From assembly GCF_007109405.1 (NCBI RefSeq), contig NZ_VJOY01000006.1, positions 62,001 through 126,000 on the forward strand: a DNA stretch of 64,000 bases. Direction: 5' to 3'. The stretch comes from Pseudomonas mangiferae. Lineage in GTDB: Bacteria > Pseudomonadota > Gammaproteobacteria > Pseudomonadales > Pseudomonadaceae. Under the pieces are notes generated by a model. That model had not been told where the DNA came from and made no database searches. It saw only the letters and a list, made by a program, of their open reading frames with translations. The position numbers and the translations under genes are program-made. Each line of letters starts with the position of its first letter. Within the stretch, counting starts at the first letter, position 1. This document shows, piece after piece, positions 36,763-44,599 of this stretch.

Positions 36763-38241
36763 GTGGCCATTCCTGCGATGTCGTCCCCTTCCACCCTCCT
36801 GGACCCCGCCACCCTGGACACCGGCCTGTACATCGCCGGCGCGTCCGTCGCGGCGGCCTCTGGCGCTCGCTTCGCCGTGCACAACCCGGCCGACGGCCGC
36901 GAGCTGGCGCAGGTGGCCGACGCCGACCTCGACGATGCCGCCCGGGCCCTGGACGCCGCAGCCGACGCGGCACGGGACTGGGCCGCACGGACCCCGCGGG
37001 CGCGCGCCGAGGTGCTGCTGCGCTGCTTTTCCCTGATGAAGGAACGGGCCGACTGGTTCGCCACCTTGATCTCCCTGGAGAACGGCAAGGCCTGGGACGA
37101 CGCCCGGGGCGAAGTGGCCTACGCCGCGGAGTTCTTCCGCTGGTACGCCGAGGAAGCGGTGCGGGTGATCGGCGAGGTCAGTGTCTCACCCGCCTCAACC
37201 AATCGCATATTGGTTCAATACCAACCCATGGGAATCTCGGTGCTGGTCACGCCCTGGAACTTCCCCGCCGCCATGGCCACCCGCAAGATCGCCCCGGCCC
37301 TGGCCGCCGGCTGCACCTGCATTCTCAAGCCCGCCGCGGAGACGCCCCTGACCGCCCTGGCCATCGCCGCACTGATGACCGAGGCCGGCGTGCCGGCGGG
37401 GGTGGTGAACGTTATCGCCACCACTCAGGCCGGGCCGCTGGTGAGCACCCTGTTGGCCGACCCACGGGTGCGAAAGCTGTCGTTCACCGGCTCCACCGCG
37501 GTGGGCAAGCTGCTCCTGCGGGAAGCCGCCGGGCAGGTGATCAGTTGTTCCATGGAGCTGGGGGGTAACGCCCCGTTCATTGTCTTCGACGACGCCGACC
37601 TGGATGCGGCGGTGGAGGGGGCGATGCTGGCGAAGATGCGCAACGGTGGCGAGGCCTGCACCGCTGCCAACCGCTTCTATGTACAGCGGGGCCTCTACGA
37701 GGCGTTTTCCGCCCGCCTGAGCGAGGCCATGGCGGCGCTCAAGGTGGGCACCGGCCTGGACGCCGCCAACCAGTGCGGCCCGCTGATCACCCCGGCGGCG
37801 GTGGCCAAGGTGGATCGCCTGGTGCGGGGCGCCCTGGACCAGGGCGCGCGCCTACGCATCGGCGGGCAGCCCCTGGACGGCGAGGGCTGGTTCTACCCGC
37901 CCACGGTGATCGCCGATGTCCCTGTCGGCGCCGACATCCTGCGGGAGGAGATCTTCGGCCCGGTGGCGGTCCTGGTGCCCTTCGAGACCGAGGCGGAGGC
38001 CATCGCCCTGGCCAATGGCACCGAGTACGGCCTGGCCGCCTACCTGTTCACCGGCGATCTGCAGCGCGGCCTGCGCGTCGCCGACGCCCTGGAGAGCGGC
38101 ATGGTCGGCCTCAACCGCGGCCTGGTGTCGGACGTCGCCGCGCCCTTCGGCGGCATCAAGCAGAGCGGCCTGGGCCGCGAGGGCGGCCACCATGGCCTGA
38201 TGGAATACCTGGAGCCCAAGTATGTCGCGCTGAGCTGGTAG
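36763..38241 (+). CDS. NAD(P)-dependent aldehyde dehydrogenase (succinate-semialdehyde dehydrogenase-like)
   Basis: A 492-residue ALDH-superfamily enzyme. Features: TPWNFPAAMATRKIAPALAAG (cofactor site, about 160-180), SFTGSTAVGK, catalytic Glu in MELGGNAPFIVFDDADL and catalytic Cys in NGGEACTAANRF, and EEIFGPV near the end. It resembles GabD-type semialdehyde dehydrogenases; the exact substrate is open. I use GTG at 36763 (VAIPAMSS), with GAGG 5 bases upstream; GTG at 36757 and ATG at 36778 are alternatives. First gene of a cluster with a beta-hydroxyacid dehydrogenase, a CMD protein and an ABC importer. The ORF contains operator-like repeats at 37197-37224 with atypical codons. Confidence 0.92.
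   Translation: MAIPAMSSPSTLLDPATLDTGLYIAGASVAAASGARFAVHNPADGRELAQVADADLDDAARALDAAADAARDWAARTPRARAEVLLRCFSLMKERADWFATLISLENGKAWDDARGEVAYAAEFFRWYAEEAVRVIGEVSVSPASTNRILVQYQPMGISVLVTPWNFPAAMATRKIAPALAAGCTCILKPAAETPLTALAIAALMTEAGVPAGVVNVIATTQAGPLVSTLLADPRVRKLSFTGSTAVGKLLLREAAGQVISCSMELGGNAPFIVFDDADLDAAVEGAMLAKMRNGGEACTAANRFYVQRGLYEAFSARLSEAMAALKVGTGLDAANQCGPLITPAAVAKVDRLVRGALDQGARLRIGGQPLDGEGWFYPPTVIADVPVGADILREEIFGPVAVLVPFETEAEAIALANGTEYGLAAYLFTGDLQRGLRVADALESGMVGLNRGLVSDVAAPFGGIKQSGLGREGGHHGLMEYLEPKYVALSW
37197..37224. promoter_or_regulatory. Intragenic copies of the ATTGGTTT operator half-site
   Basis: Within the aldehyde dehydrogenase ORF, AACCAAT-CGCAT-ATTGGTT (37197-37215) is a perfect inverted repeat, and TTGGT-TCAAT-ACCAA (37210-37224) overlaps it. 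The half-site is that of the upstream GntR operator. The codons here (TCA, AAT, ATA, TTG, GTT, CAA, CAA) are strikingly AT-rich for this genome. Confidence 0.55.
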
Positions 38242-38280
38242 CCGGCGCCGCCCCCCACAACGCTAAGAAAGGTGCATGTG

Positions 38281-39174
38281 ATGAAGACAGAAGTCATCGG
38301 TTTCGTCGGCCTCGGCCGGATGGGCGCGCCCATGGCCCGGCGCCTGCTGGAGGCCGGGCACCCGCTGGTGGTGTTCGACACCCAGCCGGGGGCGGTGGCC
38401 GAGCTGGTGCGCCTCGGCGCCCGCGGCGCGGCGGACGCTCGAGAGGTGGGGGCGGAGGCGGACCTGGTGTTCACCAGCCTGCCCACCCCGGCGGTGGTCC
38501 GGGCCGTGGCGGCGGGCGAGCAGGGCATCGCCGCTGGGGGCCGGGTGAAGACCCTGGTGGATTTGTCTACCATCGGCCCGCGGGCCGCCGGGGAGATCGC
38601 CGTAGCTCTGGGCGAGCAAGGTGTCGCCTGGGTCGAGGCGCCGGTGAGCGGCGGGATCAAGGGCGCCGAGGCCGGCACCCTGGCGGTGATGGTGGCCTGC
38701 CCGGAACCGCTGTTCGAGGCCCTGGCGCCGATTCTCCAGCGCCTGGGCAAGCTGTTCTTCACTGGCGAGCGGCCCGGGCTGGCGCAGACCGCCAAGCTGG
38801 CCAACAACCTGTTGTCGGCGGCGGCCATGGTGATTTCCTCGGAGGCCATGGTGATGGGGGTCAAGGCGGGTCTGGACCCTCAGGTGCTGCTGGACATCAT
38901 CAATGCCGGCAGCGGCCGCAACAGCGCCACCGTCGACAAGATTCCCCGCGCCGTGCTCAGCCGGCGCTTCGACTACGGCTTCGCCACCGAGCTTTCCTAC
39001 AAGGACACCCGCCTGTGCATCGACGAGGCGGAGGCCATGGGCGTGCCCATGCCGGTCGGCGGGCTGATCCGCCAGATGCTGGCGGCCACCCACGCCAAGT
39101 ATGGCCCGGCCTCGGACTTCACCAGCGTCGCCCGCATCTACGAAGAGTGGGCCGGCGTCGCCATCGGCGGCTGA
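38281..39174 (+). CDS. NAD-binding beta-hydroxyacid dehydrogenase (3-hydroxyisobutyrate dehydrogenase-like)
   Basis: A 297-residue two-domain enzyme. The Rossmann motif GLGRMGAPMA is at about 9-18, followed by LVDLSTIGP, the substrate loop VEAPVSGG and the catalytic-Lys region KLANNLL near 176. The family oxidises beta-hydroxyacids (3-hydroxyisobutyrate, tartronate semialdehyde reductase, gamma-hydroxybutyrate-type). Paired with a semialdehyde dehydrogenase, it suggests an alcohol-to-aldehyde-to-acid sequence, or reduction of a semialdehyde. The ATG at 38281 follows AAGG by 8 bases; in-frame GTG codons lie just upstream. It begins 39 bases after the dehydrogenase. Confidence 0.92.
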   Translation: MKTEVIGFVGLGRMGAPMARRLLEAGHPLVVFDTQPGAVAELVRLGARGAADAREVGAEADLVFTSLPTPAVVRAVAAGEQGIAAGGRVKTLVDLSTIGPRAAGEIAVALGEQGVAWVEAPVSGGIKGAEAGTLAVMVACPEPLFEALAPILQRLGKLFFTGERPGLAQTAKLANNLLSAAAMVISSEAMVMGVKAGLDPQVLLDIINAGSGRNSATVDKIPRAVLSRRFDYGFATELSYKDTRLCIDEAEAMGVPMPVGGLIRQMLAATHAKYGPASDFTSVARIYEEWAGVAIGG

Positions 39175-39207
39175 ACACCCTCCCTGCAAACCATCGGAGA
39201 AAGCACC

Positions 39208-39597
39208 ATGAGCAACGAGCTGTTCGAGAAAGGCCTGGAAATCCGCAAGGCGGTGCTGGGCGACGCATTCGTCGAGGCCTCGCTGAAGGCCGCGGACGAC
39301 TTCAACCGGCCCATGCAGGAACTCAGCACCGAATACTGCTGGGGCAAGATCTGGGGCCGCGACGGCCTGCCACGCAAGACCCGCAGCCTGCTCAACCTGG
39401 GCATCATCGCCGCCCTGAACCGCCCCCACGAACTGCGCCTGCACGTCCGCGGCGCCTTGCGCAACGGCGTCACCCGCGAGGAAATCCGCGAGGTGTTCAT
39501 GCAGGTGGCGGTGTACTGCGGGATTCCCGCCGGCATGGACTCCTTCCGCAACGCCCGGGAGGTCTTCGCCGAACTGGACGCCGAGCAGGCCGGCTGA
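39208..39597 (+). CDS. Carboxymuconolactone decarboxylase family protein
   Basis: A 129-residue CMD-domain protein: FNRPMQELSTEYCWG, GLPRKTRSLLNLGIIAALNR and a REVFMQVAVYCGIPAGMDSF end, closest in layout to 4-carboxymuconolactone decarboxylase (PcaC-like). The peroxidase-type CxxC of AhpD is absent; a single Cys is in VYCGIP. No protocatechuate genes are nearby, so a role on a different lactone or keto acid is likely. Good ribosome site GGAG about 10 bases upstream. Co-transcribed in the cluster by spacing (33 bases). Confidence 0.88.
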   Translation: MSNELFEKGLEIRKAVLGDAFVEASLKAADDFNRPMQELSTEYCWGKIWGRDGLPRKTRSLLNLGIIAALNRPHELRLHVRGALRNGVTREEIREVFMQVAVYCGIPAGMDSFRNAREVFAELDAEQAG

Positions 39598-39656
39598 CCG
39601 CGCGTGGCGAGGCCGCGCACCGCTTCCCCATACAAGAACAAGCAAGGGGGTGACGT

Positions 39657-40439
39657 ATGCAATTCGCTGTCGAGGGCGCGCCGGCGCCCGCCACTGCCGG
39701 GCGCGATCCGCTGATCGTGCTGGCGGGGGTGAACAAGTTCTACGGGTCCCACCACGTGCTGCGGGACGTGGACCTGAGCATCGAGCGCGGCGAAGTGGTG
39801 GTGCTGATCGGGCCGTCGGGCTCGGGCAAGTCCACCCTGTGCCGCACCATCAACCGCCTGGAGAGCATCCAGAGCGGGCGCATCACCATCGACCGGCAGG
39901 CGTTGCCGGAGGAGGGCGCCGAGCTGGCGCGCCTGCGCTCGGAGGTGGGCATGGTGTTCCAGTCCTTCAACCTGTTCGCCCACATGACCCTGCTGCAGAA
40001 CGTCACTCTCGGGCCGATCAAGGTTCGCGGGCTGCGCCGCGCCGACGCCGAGGAAAAGGCCATGGCGCTGCTGGAGCGGGTCGGCGTGGGCGGCCATGCC
40101 CACAAGCTGCCGTCGCAGATTTCCGGCGGCCAGCAGCAGCGCGCCGCCATCGCCCGGGCCCTGGCCATGGAGCCCAAGGCGATGCTGTTCGACGAGCCCA
40201 CCTCGGCCCTCGATCCGGAGATGATCAACGAGGTGCTGGACGTGATGCGCGGCCTCGCCGACAGCGGCATGACCATGATCGTGGTGACCCACGAGATGGG
40301 CTTCGCCCGTTCCGCCGCCCACCGGGTGGTGTTCATGGACCAGGGCAGCATCCTCGAGGACGCACCGCCGGCGGCGTTCTTCGAGAACCCGCGCTGCGAG
40401 CGCGCCCGGGACTTCCTCTCGAAGATCATCACCCACTGA
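39657..40439 (+). CDS. Amino-acid-type ABC transporter ATP-binding protein
   Basis: A 260-residue ATPase: Walker A GPSGSGKST near residue 60, Q-loop VFQSFNLFAHMTLLQN, signature ISGGQQQRAAIARA near 155, Walker B AMLFDEPTSALDPE. The polar amino acid importer class (GlnQ/HisP-like). The N-terminus carries about 25 extra residues before the ATPase fold. Four transporter genes follow in order ATPase, binding protein, permease, permease, forming a complete importer next to the catabolic enzymes, so its cargo is probably the substrate of those enzymes. Confidence 0.93.
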   Translation: MQFAVEGAPAPATAGRDPLIVLAGVNKFYGSHHVLRDVDLSIERGEVVVLIGPSGSGKSTLCRTINRLESIQSGRITIDRQALPEEGAELARLRSEVGMVFQSFNLFAHMTLLQNVTLGPIKVRGLRRADAEEKAMALLERVGVGGHAHKLPSQISGGQQQRAAIARALAMEPKAMLFDEPTSALDPEMINEVLDVMRGLADSGMTMIVVTHEMGFARSAAHRVVFMDQGSILEDAPPAAFFENPRCERARDFLSKIITH

Positions 40440-40480
40440 CGCCGACTCCTCATCACAAGAACAAGACCCGGAGGTAACCC

Positions 40481-41326
40481 ATGAGCATTCCATCCCGGCT
40501 CGGCAAGGGCCTGCTGGCCCTGTGCGCCACCATCCTGATCGGCGGCGCCAGCCTGGCCGACGAGTTTCCCGCGGACAGCACCATGCACCGCCTGGCCGAG
40601 GCCGGGAAGGTGCGCATCGGGGTAAAGTTCGACCAGCCGCTGTTCGGCCTGCGCAACCTGCGCGGCAAGCCGGAAGGCTTCGACATCCGGATCGGCACCC
40701 TCATCGCCGAGGCCCTGGGCCTGGACAAGGACGACATCGTCTGGGTGGAGACCACCTCGGCCAACCGCGAGGCGTTCATCCAGCAGAACAAGGTGGACAT
40801 GGTGATCGCCACCTTCGCCATCTCGCCCAAGCGCAAGGAAGTGGTCACCTTCGCCGGCCCGTACATCATCACCGGCCAGGACCTGCTGGTGCGCAAGGGC
40901 AACCCTCTGGGCATCACCGGGCCGGACGACATGGCCGGGCGCAAGCTGTGCGTGATCAACGGCAGCGAGGGGCGCAACGTCATCAGCCGCAACTACCCGA
41001 AGGCCATCCAGGTGGGTTTCGACGCCTTCTCCAAGTGCGCCGAGGCGGTGAAGAACGGCTCGGTGGACGCCGCCACGCTGTCCGCGGCGGTGATGATGGG
41101 CTACGTCAGCAAGGAGCCGGATGCCTTCGAGCTGGTGGGCAAGCGCTTTACCGACGAGCCGTGGGGCGTGGGCGTGACCAAGGGCGATCTACCGTTCTGC
41201 GAATTCATCGAAGGCACCCTGCGCCAGGCCGCCGCCGACGGCCGCTACGAGAAGGCCTACCAGGAAACGGTGGGCAAGTACGCCAAGGACAATCCGCCGC
41301 TGCCGCCCCTCGACCCCTGCAGCTGA
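40481..41326 (+). CDS. Family 3 extracellular solute-binding protein
   Basis: A 281-residue periplasmic binding protein. The signal peptide is MSIPSRLGKGLLALCATI with cleavage likely after GGASLA (residue 26). The mature part has the type 3 fold: VRIGVKFDQPLFGLRN, GFDIRIGTLIAEALG, TTSANREAFIQQNKVDMV, FAGPYIITGQDLLVRKG. Such proteins bind glutamate, aspartate, glutamine or opine-type amino acids; the binding pocket cannot be read reliably by eye. GGAGG lies 6 bases before the ATG. Confidence 0.92.
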   Translation: MSIPSRLGKGLLALCATILIGGASLADEFPADSTMHRLAEAGKVRIGVKFDQPLFGLRNLRGKPEGFDIRIGTLIAEALGLDKDDIVWVETTSANREAFIQQNKVDMVIATFAISPKRKEVVTFAGPYIITGQDLLVRKGNPLGITGPDDMAGRKLCVINGSEGRNVISRNYPKAIQVGFDAFSKCAEAVKNGSVDAATLSAAVMMGYVSKEPDAFELVGKRFTDEPWGVGVTKGDLPFCEFIEGTLRQAAADGRYEKAYQETVGKYAKDNPPLPPLDPCS

Positions 41327-41377
41327 CCGTCGTTCGCGTGCGCCGGCCCGTCGGGTCGGCGCCGGAGGAATTCGCCC

Positions 41378-42025
41378 ATGTCCGCCGTCCTCGATAACCT
41401 GCCGATCTACGTCACCGGCCTGGCCTGGACCCTGCTGCTGACCCTGATCGCCGGGTCCGTGTCCCTGCTGGCCGGCACCCTGCTGGCGGCCGCCCGCATC
41501 TCGCCGGTGCCGCTGCTGCGGGCTGGCGGTGCGCTGTACGTGCACGTGCTGCGCAACACGCCGATTACCATCGTGTTCTTCTTCGCCGCCTTCGTGCTGC
41601 CGCAGCTGGGCATCAGCCTGTCGTACTTCACCTTCGCGGTGATCGCCCTGTCCCTCTACTACACGGCGTTCTTCTGCGAGGCGGTGCGCGCCGGGATCAA
41701 CGCGGTCTCGCCGGGCCAGGCGGAAGCGGCCCGGGCCATCGGCCTGGGTTTCGGCCAGACCCTCTGCCACGTGATCCTGCCCCAGGCGCTGCGCTCGGTG
41801 GTGCCGCCGTTGATCAACGTGCTGATCGCGCTGATCAAGAGCACCGCGGTGGCGTCGGCCTTCGGCGTCGCCGAGCTGCTGAGCAACGCCGAGGCCCTGG
41901 CCAATGCGGAAAGCAACGCAGTGCTCTGGGTGCTGGGCGCCACGTGCCTGTTCTACCTGCTGCTGACCGTACCCGCGGGGCTGCTCGCCTCCTACCTCGA
42001 AGCCAAGCTGGTATTCAACTCATGA
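41378..42025 (+). CDS. Amino-acid-type ABC transporter permease 1
   Basis: A 215-residue membrane protein of the HisM/GlnP family with about five helices. The ATPase-contact loop EAARAIGLGFGQTLCHVILP (the EAA motif) is near residue 112. It is preceded by GGAGG, and its stop overlaps the next permease ATG as ATGA (42022-42025), so the two form a heterodimeric channel with coupled synthesis. Confidence 0.92.
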   Translation: MSAVLDNLPIYVTGLAWTLLLTLIAGSVSLLAGTLLAAARISPVPLLRAGGALYVHVLRNTPITIVFFFAAFVLPQLGISLSYFTFAVIALSLYYTAFFCEAVRAGINAVSPGQAEAARAIGLGFGQTLCHVILPQALRSVVPPLINVLIALIKSTAVASAFGVAELLSNAEALANAESNAVLWVLGATCLFYLLLTVPAGLLASYLEAKLVFNS

Positions 42026-42819
42026 GCGCTACCCTGCTGTTCGACCACCCGGGCCCCCGCGCGCGCCGGCGCGTGTGGCTGTTCAACGTCATCGCCCTGG
42101 TGGCGGCCGCGCTGCTGGCGGCCGGCTGCCTGTACGCCCTGCACCAGCGCGGGCAACTCGCCGGCGAGCTGTGGCGGGTGGTGCTGGATGGGGATTTCCT
42201 GGCCCTGATCGGCGACGGGCTGCTGGCCACCCTGAAGGTTGCCGGGCTCGGCATGGCGCTCTCGGTGCTGGTGGGGCTGGCGCTGATGGCCGGGCTGATG
42301 TCCCGGCGCCGCTGGGTGCGCCTGCCGGTGCGGGGCTGGATGGAAGTGTTCCGCGGGCTGCCGCTGCTGCTGATGATCTTCTTCGTCTACCTGGGCGCGC
42401 CGGCCCTGGGCTTCGAGCTGAGCACCTTCTGGTCCCTGGTGATCGGGATCACCCTCTATAACAGCGCGGTGCTGGGGGAAATCTTCCGCGCCGGGGTGGT
42501 GTCCGTGCACCGCGGCCAGCGGGAAGGCGGGCTGGCCATCGGCCTGACCCAGGCCCAGGTGCTGCGCATCGTGCTGTTACCCCAGGCGGTGCGGCGCATG
42601 CTGCCGGTGCTGGTCAGCCAACTGGTGATCATCCTCAAGGAAACGTCCCTGGGCTTCGTCATCGGCTACACCGAGCTGCTGCGAGAAGGACGCACCGCGG
42701 TGGAATACCTGGGGGGCCAGTACTCCATCCCGGTGTACACGGCGATGGCAGTGGCCTACATCGCCCTGAACCTGGTGCTGTCGGGCATCGCTGGCTGGCT
42801 GGAGCGCCGTCTGCGCTGA
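42022..42819 (+). CDS. Amino-acid-type ABC transporter permease 2
   Basis: A 265-residue membrane protein of the same permease family; longer than permease 1 because of an N-terminal cytoplasmic tail (about 1-20) and an additional helix (21-45). The EAA loop is REGGLAIGLTQAQVLRIVLLP (near residue 172). I use ATG at 42022, which overlaps the previous stop. A segment KETSLGFVIGYTELLREGR is typical of GltK/GltJ-like permeases. Last gene before a bidirectional terminator. Confidence 0.92.
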   Translation: MSATLLFDHPGPRARRRVWLFNVIALVAAALLAAGCLYALHQRGQLAGELWRVVLDGDFLALIGDGLLATLKVAGLGMALSVLVGLALMAGLMSRRRWVRLPVRGWMEVFRGLPLLLMIFFVYLGAPALGFELSTFWSLVIGITLYNSAVLGEIFRAGVVSVHRGQREGGLAIGLTQAQVLRIVLLPQAVRRMLPVLVSQLVIILKETSLGFVIGYTELLREGRTAVEYLGGQYSIPVYTAMAVAYIALNLVLSGIAGWLERRLR

Positions 42820-42891
42820 GCCGTGCCGCCGCCCTGCCGCGAAGGCGTGGGGCGGTCCGGACAAGGGGCGGACGGAAAAGGAGCGGATACG

Positions 42892-42918
42892 AAAAAGCCC
42901 GCGCGAGGCGGGCTTTTT
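42892..42918. terminator. Bidirectional terminator between ABC operon and tRNA-Pro
   Basis: AAAAAGCCCGC-GCGAG-GCGGGCTTTTT: six GC pairs extended by five A-T pairs, with the T run on both strands. It ends the ABC operon on the + strand and the tRNA transcript on the - strand. Confidence 0.92.
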
Positions 42919-42947
42919 CGGAGTGGTTTCCAGTGAAACCGGGGATT

Positions 42948-43024
42948 TGGTCGGAGAGACAGGATTCGAACCTGCGACCTTCTCGTCCCGAACGAGACGC
43001 GCTACCAAGCTGCGCTACACTCCG
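42948..43024 (-). tRNA. tRNA-Pro (anticodon CGG)
   Basis: Read on the minus strand: acceptor CGGAGTG, D-arm GCGC..GCGC, anticodon stem TCTCG/CGAGA with loop TTCGGGA (anticodon CGG, codon CCG), T-arm GCAGG-TTCGAAT-CCTGT, acceptor CTCTCCG, discriminator A and encoded CCA. Length 77. The acceptor stem has a T-T opposition at positions 6 and 67. A single-gene transcript with a terminator directly downstream. Confidence 0.97.
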
Positions 43025-43110
43025 ATGGCCGAAATCATACCGAAAAAGTTTTGCCGCACAAGGGGTTAGTGCAAAAATTTTTCGTCAGCGGCCCTCCGCA
43101 CCGCGGAAAT

Positions 43111-43332
43111 TCAGAGTTCCCGGATGCTCTGCACCTGGTCCTTGTTGACCCGGGCCCGGCGGCCATCGAACTGCTCGAACTGGTAGAAGCCGGTCTTCTC
43201 GTCGAAGCGCGGCTCGTCCACGGTCTGGATTTCCCGCCCGTCGTTGAGGGTAACGATGCTCGGGGTGGAGCAGCCGGCCAGGACGGCGGTGCCGAGGGCG
43301 AGGGATAGGGCGGCGAGGAACCGATGGGTCAT
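43111..43332 (-). CDS. YgdI/YgdR-family small lipoprotein
   Basis: A 73-residue lipoprotein precursor: signal [20 protein letters not shown], lipobox LAGC with the lipidated Cys at 21, then a short SH3-like domain ([17 protein letters not shown] and [20 protein letters not shown]), the YgdI/YgdR (DUF903) layout. It is expected at the outer membrane because the residue after Cys is Ser, not Asp. Its ATG overlaps the mobA stop (ATGA, 43329-43332), an unexpected coupling of a lipoprotein and a cofactor gene. Confidence 0.92.
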   Translation of the reverse strand: MTHRFLAALSLALGTAVLAGCSTPSIVTLNDGREIQTVDEPRFDEKTGFYQFEQFDGRRARVNKDQVQSIREL

Positions 43333-43988
43333 CGTGAGTCTCCTGGTGAGAGGTCGAAGCGAGTGGTTATGACGGAGGCGTCGCGGTCGAGTTCCGGCGG
43401 TGCCGGCGTCCGCTGCAAGAGATCGGGGGTATTGAGGTTGGCCAGGCGCGCATCGCCGTCGGGGCAGGCCACCGTGGCCGCCTGCCAGCGCCGTAGCAGG
43501 CGGCCGACGCTGCGCTCGCCATCCTGCCAGGCGGCTTCCAGCTCGGGGCGCAGCGCCGTCGGCAGCACGCAGAACAGCGGCTCCAGCTGATCGCCCTGGC
43601 GAAGGGCGGACGGCTCATTCCCCGCGGCGGCCAGCAATGCCTCTAGCAGCGCCCGATCCAGGCGTGGCGCATCGCAGGGCAGCACCAGCAGGCGGGCGTG
43701 GCGGGCCACGGCGAGCCCGGCGCGAATGCCAGCCAAGGGCCCCTCGAACGCGGCGGCATCGCCATCGTCCACCAGGCGGTCGGCGAAGGCGGCATAGCGG
43801 TCGGCGTTGCGGTTGCAGGACACGATCAGGTCGTCGGTCAGGGGGCGCACCAGGCGCTGCAGCCAGGCGATCAGCGGCCGTCCGTGCCAGCCCTGCAGGC
43901 CCTTGTCCACGCCCCCCAGGCGCTGGCCGCGGCCGCCCGCCAGGAGCAGCACCGAACAGCGCGGGAGCGGGGCGGGGGGTACGGTCAT
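43329..43988 (-). CDS. mobA: Molybdenum cofactor guanylyltransferase
   Basis: A 219-residue enzyme that attaches GMP to molybdopterin to make the MGD cofactor. The GTP-binding signature [18 protein letters not shown] is at about 14-31, the substrate LRP..PLIAWL region at about 40, and the metal-site VLPCDAP near 105. I use ATG at 43988 (MTVPPAPL). It is divergent from moaB and moeA over a 68-base spacer, so the three molybdenum cofactor genes probably share control. Confidence 0.93.
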   Translation of the reverse strand: MTVPPAPLPRCSVLLLAGGRGQRLGGVDKGLQGWHGRPLIAWLQRLVRPLTDDLIVSCNRNADRYAAFADRLVDDGDAAAFEGPLAGIRAGLAVARHARLLVLPCDAPRLDRALLEALLAAAGNEPSALRQGDQLEPLFCVLPTALRPELEAAWQDGERSVGRLLRRWQAATVACPDGDARLANLNTPDLLQRTPAPPELDRDASVITTRFDLSPGDSR

Positions 43989-44056
43989 CGACGGCCTCCG
44001 GGAAAGGCCCGTGGTATAACACCCGGCTGTTCGCTCCCACAACTGGAAAGCCTTTC

Positions 44057-44596
44057 ATGAATCACCAGGCCGAGGCGGCGTTCGTGCCGCTGAACATCGC
44101 CGTGCTCACCGTCAGCGACACCCGCAGCGCGGACACCGACACCTCTGGGCAGCTCCTGGCGGACCGCCTGCAGGCCGCCGGCCACCACCTGGCCGAGCGG
44201 GTGCTGCTCAAGGACGACCTCTACCGTATCCGCGCCCGGGTGGCCGCCTGGATCGCCGAGGACGCGGTGCAGGTGGTGCTGATCACCGGCGGTACCGGTT
44301 TCACCGCGCGGGACAGCACCCCGGAAGCGGTGGCCTGCCTGCTGGACAAGCAGGTGGACGGCTTCGGCGAGCTGTTCCGGCAGATCTCGGTGGCCGACAT
44401 CGGCACCTCCACCGTGCAGTCCCGGGCCCTGGCCGGCCTGGCCAACGGCACCCTGGTGTGCTGCCTGCCGGGCTCAACCAACGCCTGCCGCACCGCCTGG
44501 GACGGCATCCTCGCCGAACAACTGGACGCCCGCCATCGCCCCTGCAACTTCGTCGTGCACCTGAAACCGGTGGACGCCTGCCCGAGCCGGGGTTGA
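44057..44596 (+). CDS. moaB: Molybdenum cofactor biosynthesis protein MoaB
   Basis: A 179-residue MogA/MoaB-fold protein: NIAVLTVSDTRSADTDTSG, LITGGTGFTARDSTPEAV near residue 77, and LPGSTNACRTAWDGIL near 138. Members adenylylate molybdopterin or serve as its scaffold. The ATG at 44057 is the natural start; longer in-frame codons to 43637 overlap the divergent mobA gene. Followed at 3 bases by moeA. A second moaB/moeA pair elsewhere is likely, as in P. aeruginosa (moaB2 and moeA2 names, from memory). Confidence 0.93.
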   Translation: MNHQAEAAFVPLNIAVLTVSDTRSADTDTSGQLLADRLQAAGHHLAERVLLKDDLYRIRARVAAWIAEDAVQVVLITGGTGFTARDSTPEAVACLLDKQVDGFGELFRQISVADIGTSTVQSRALAGLANGTLVCCLPGSTNACRTAWDGILAEQLDARHRPCNFVVHLKPVDACPSRG

Positions 44597-44599
44597 CCC

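Noticed and set aside
35942-43024. The block beside tRNA-Pro as an integrated genomic island.
   Set aside because: No integrase, no direct repeat of the tRNA 3' end and no visible base-composition break were found; it may be a variable locus but there is no proof of site-specific integration.
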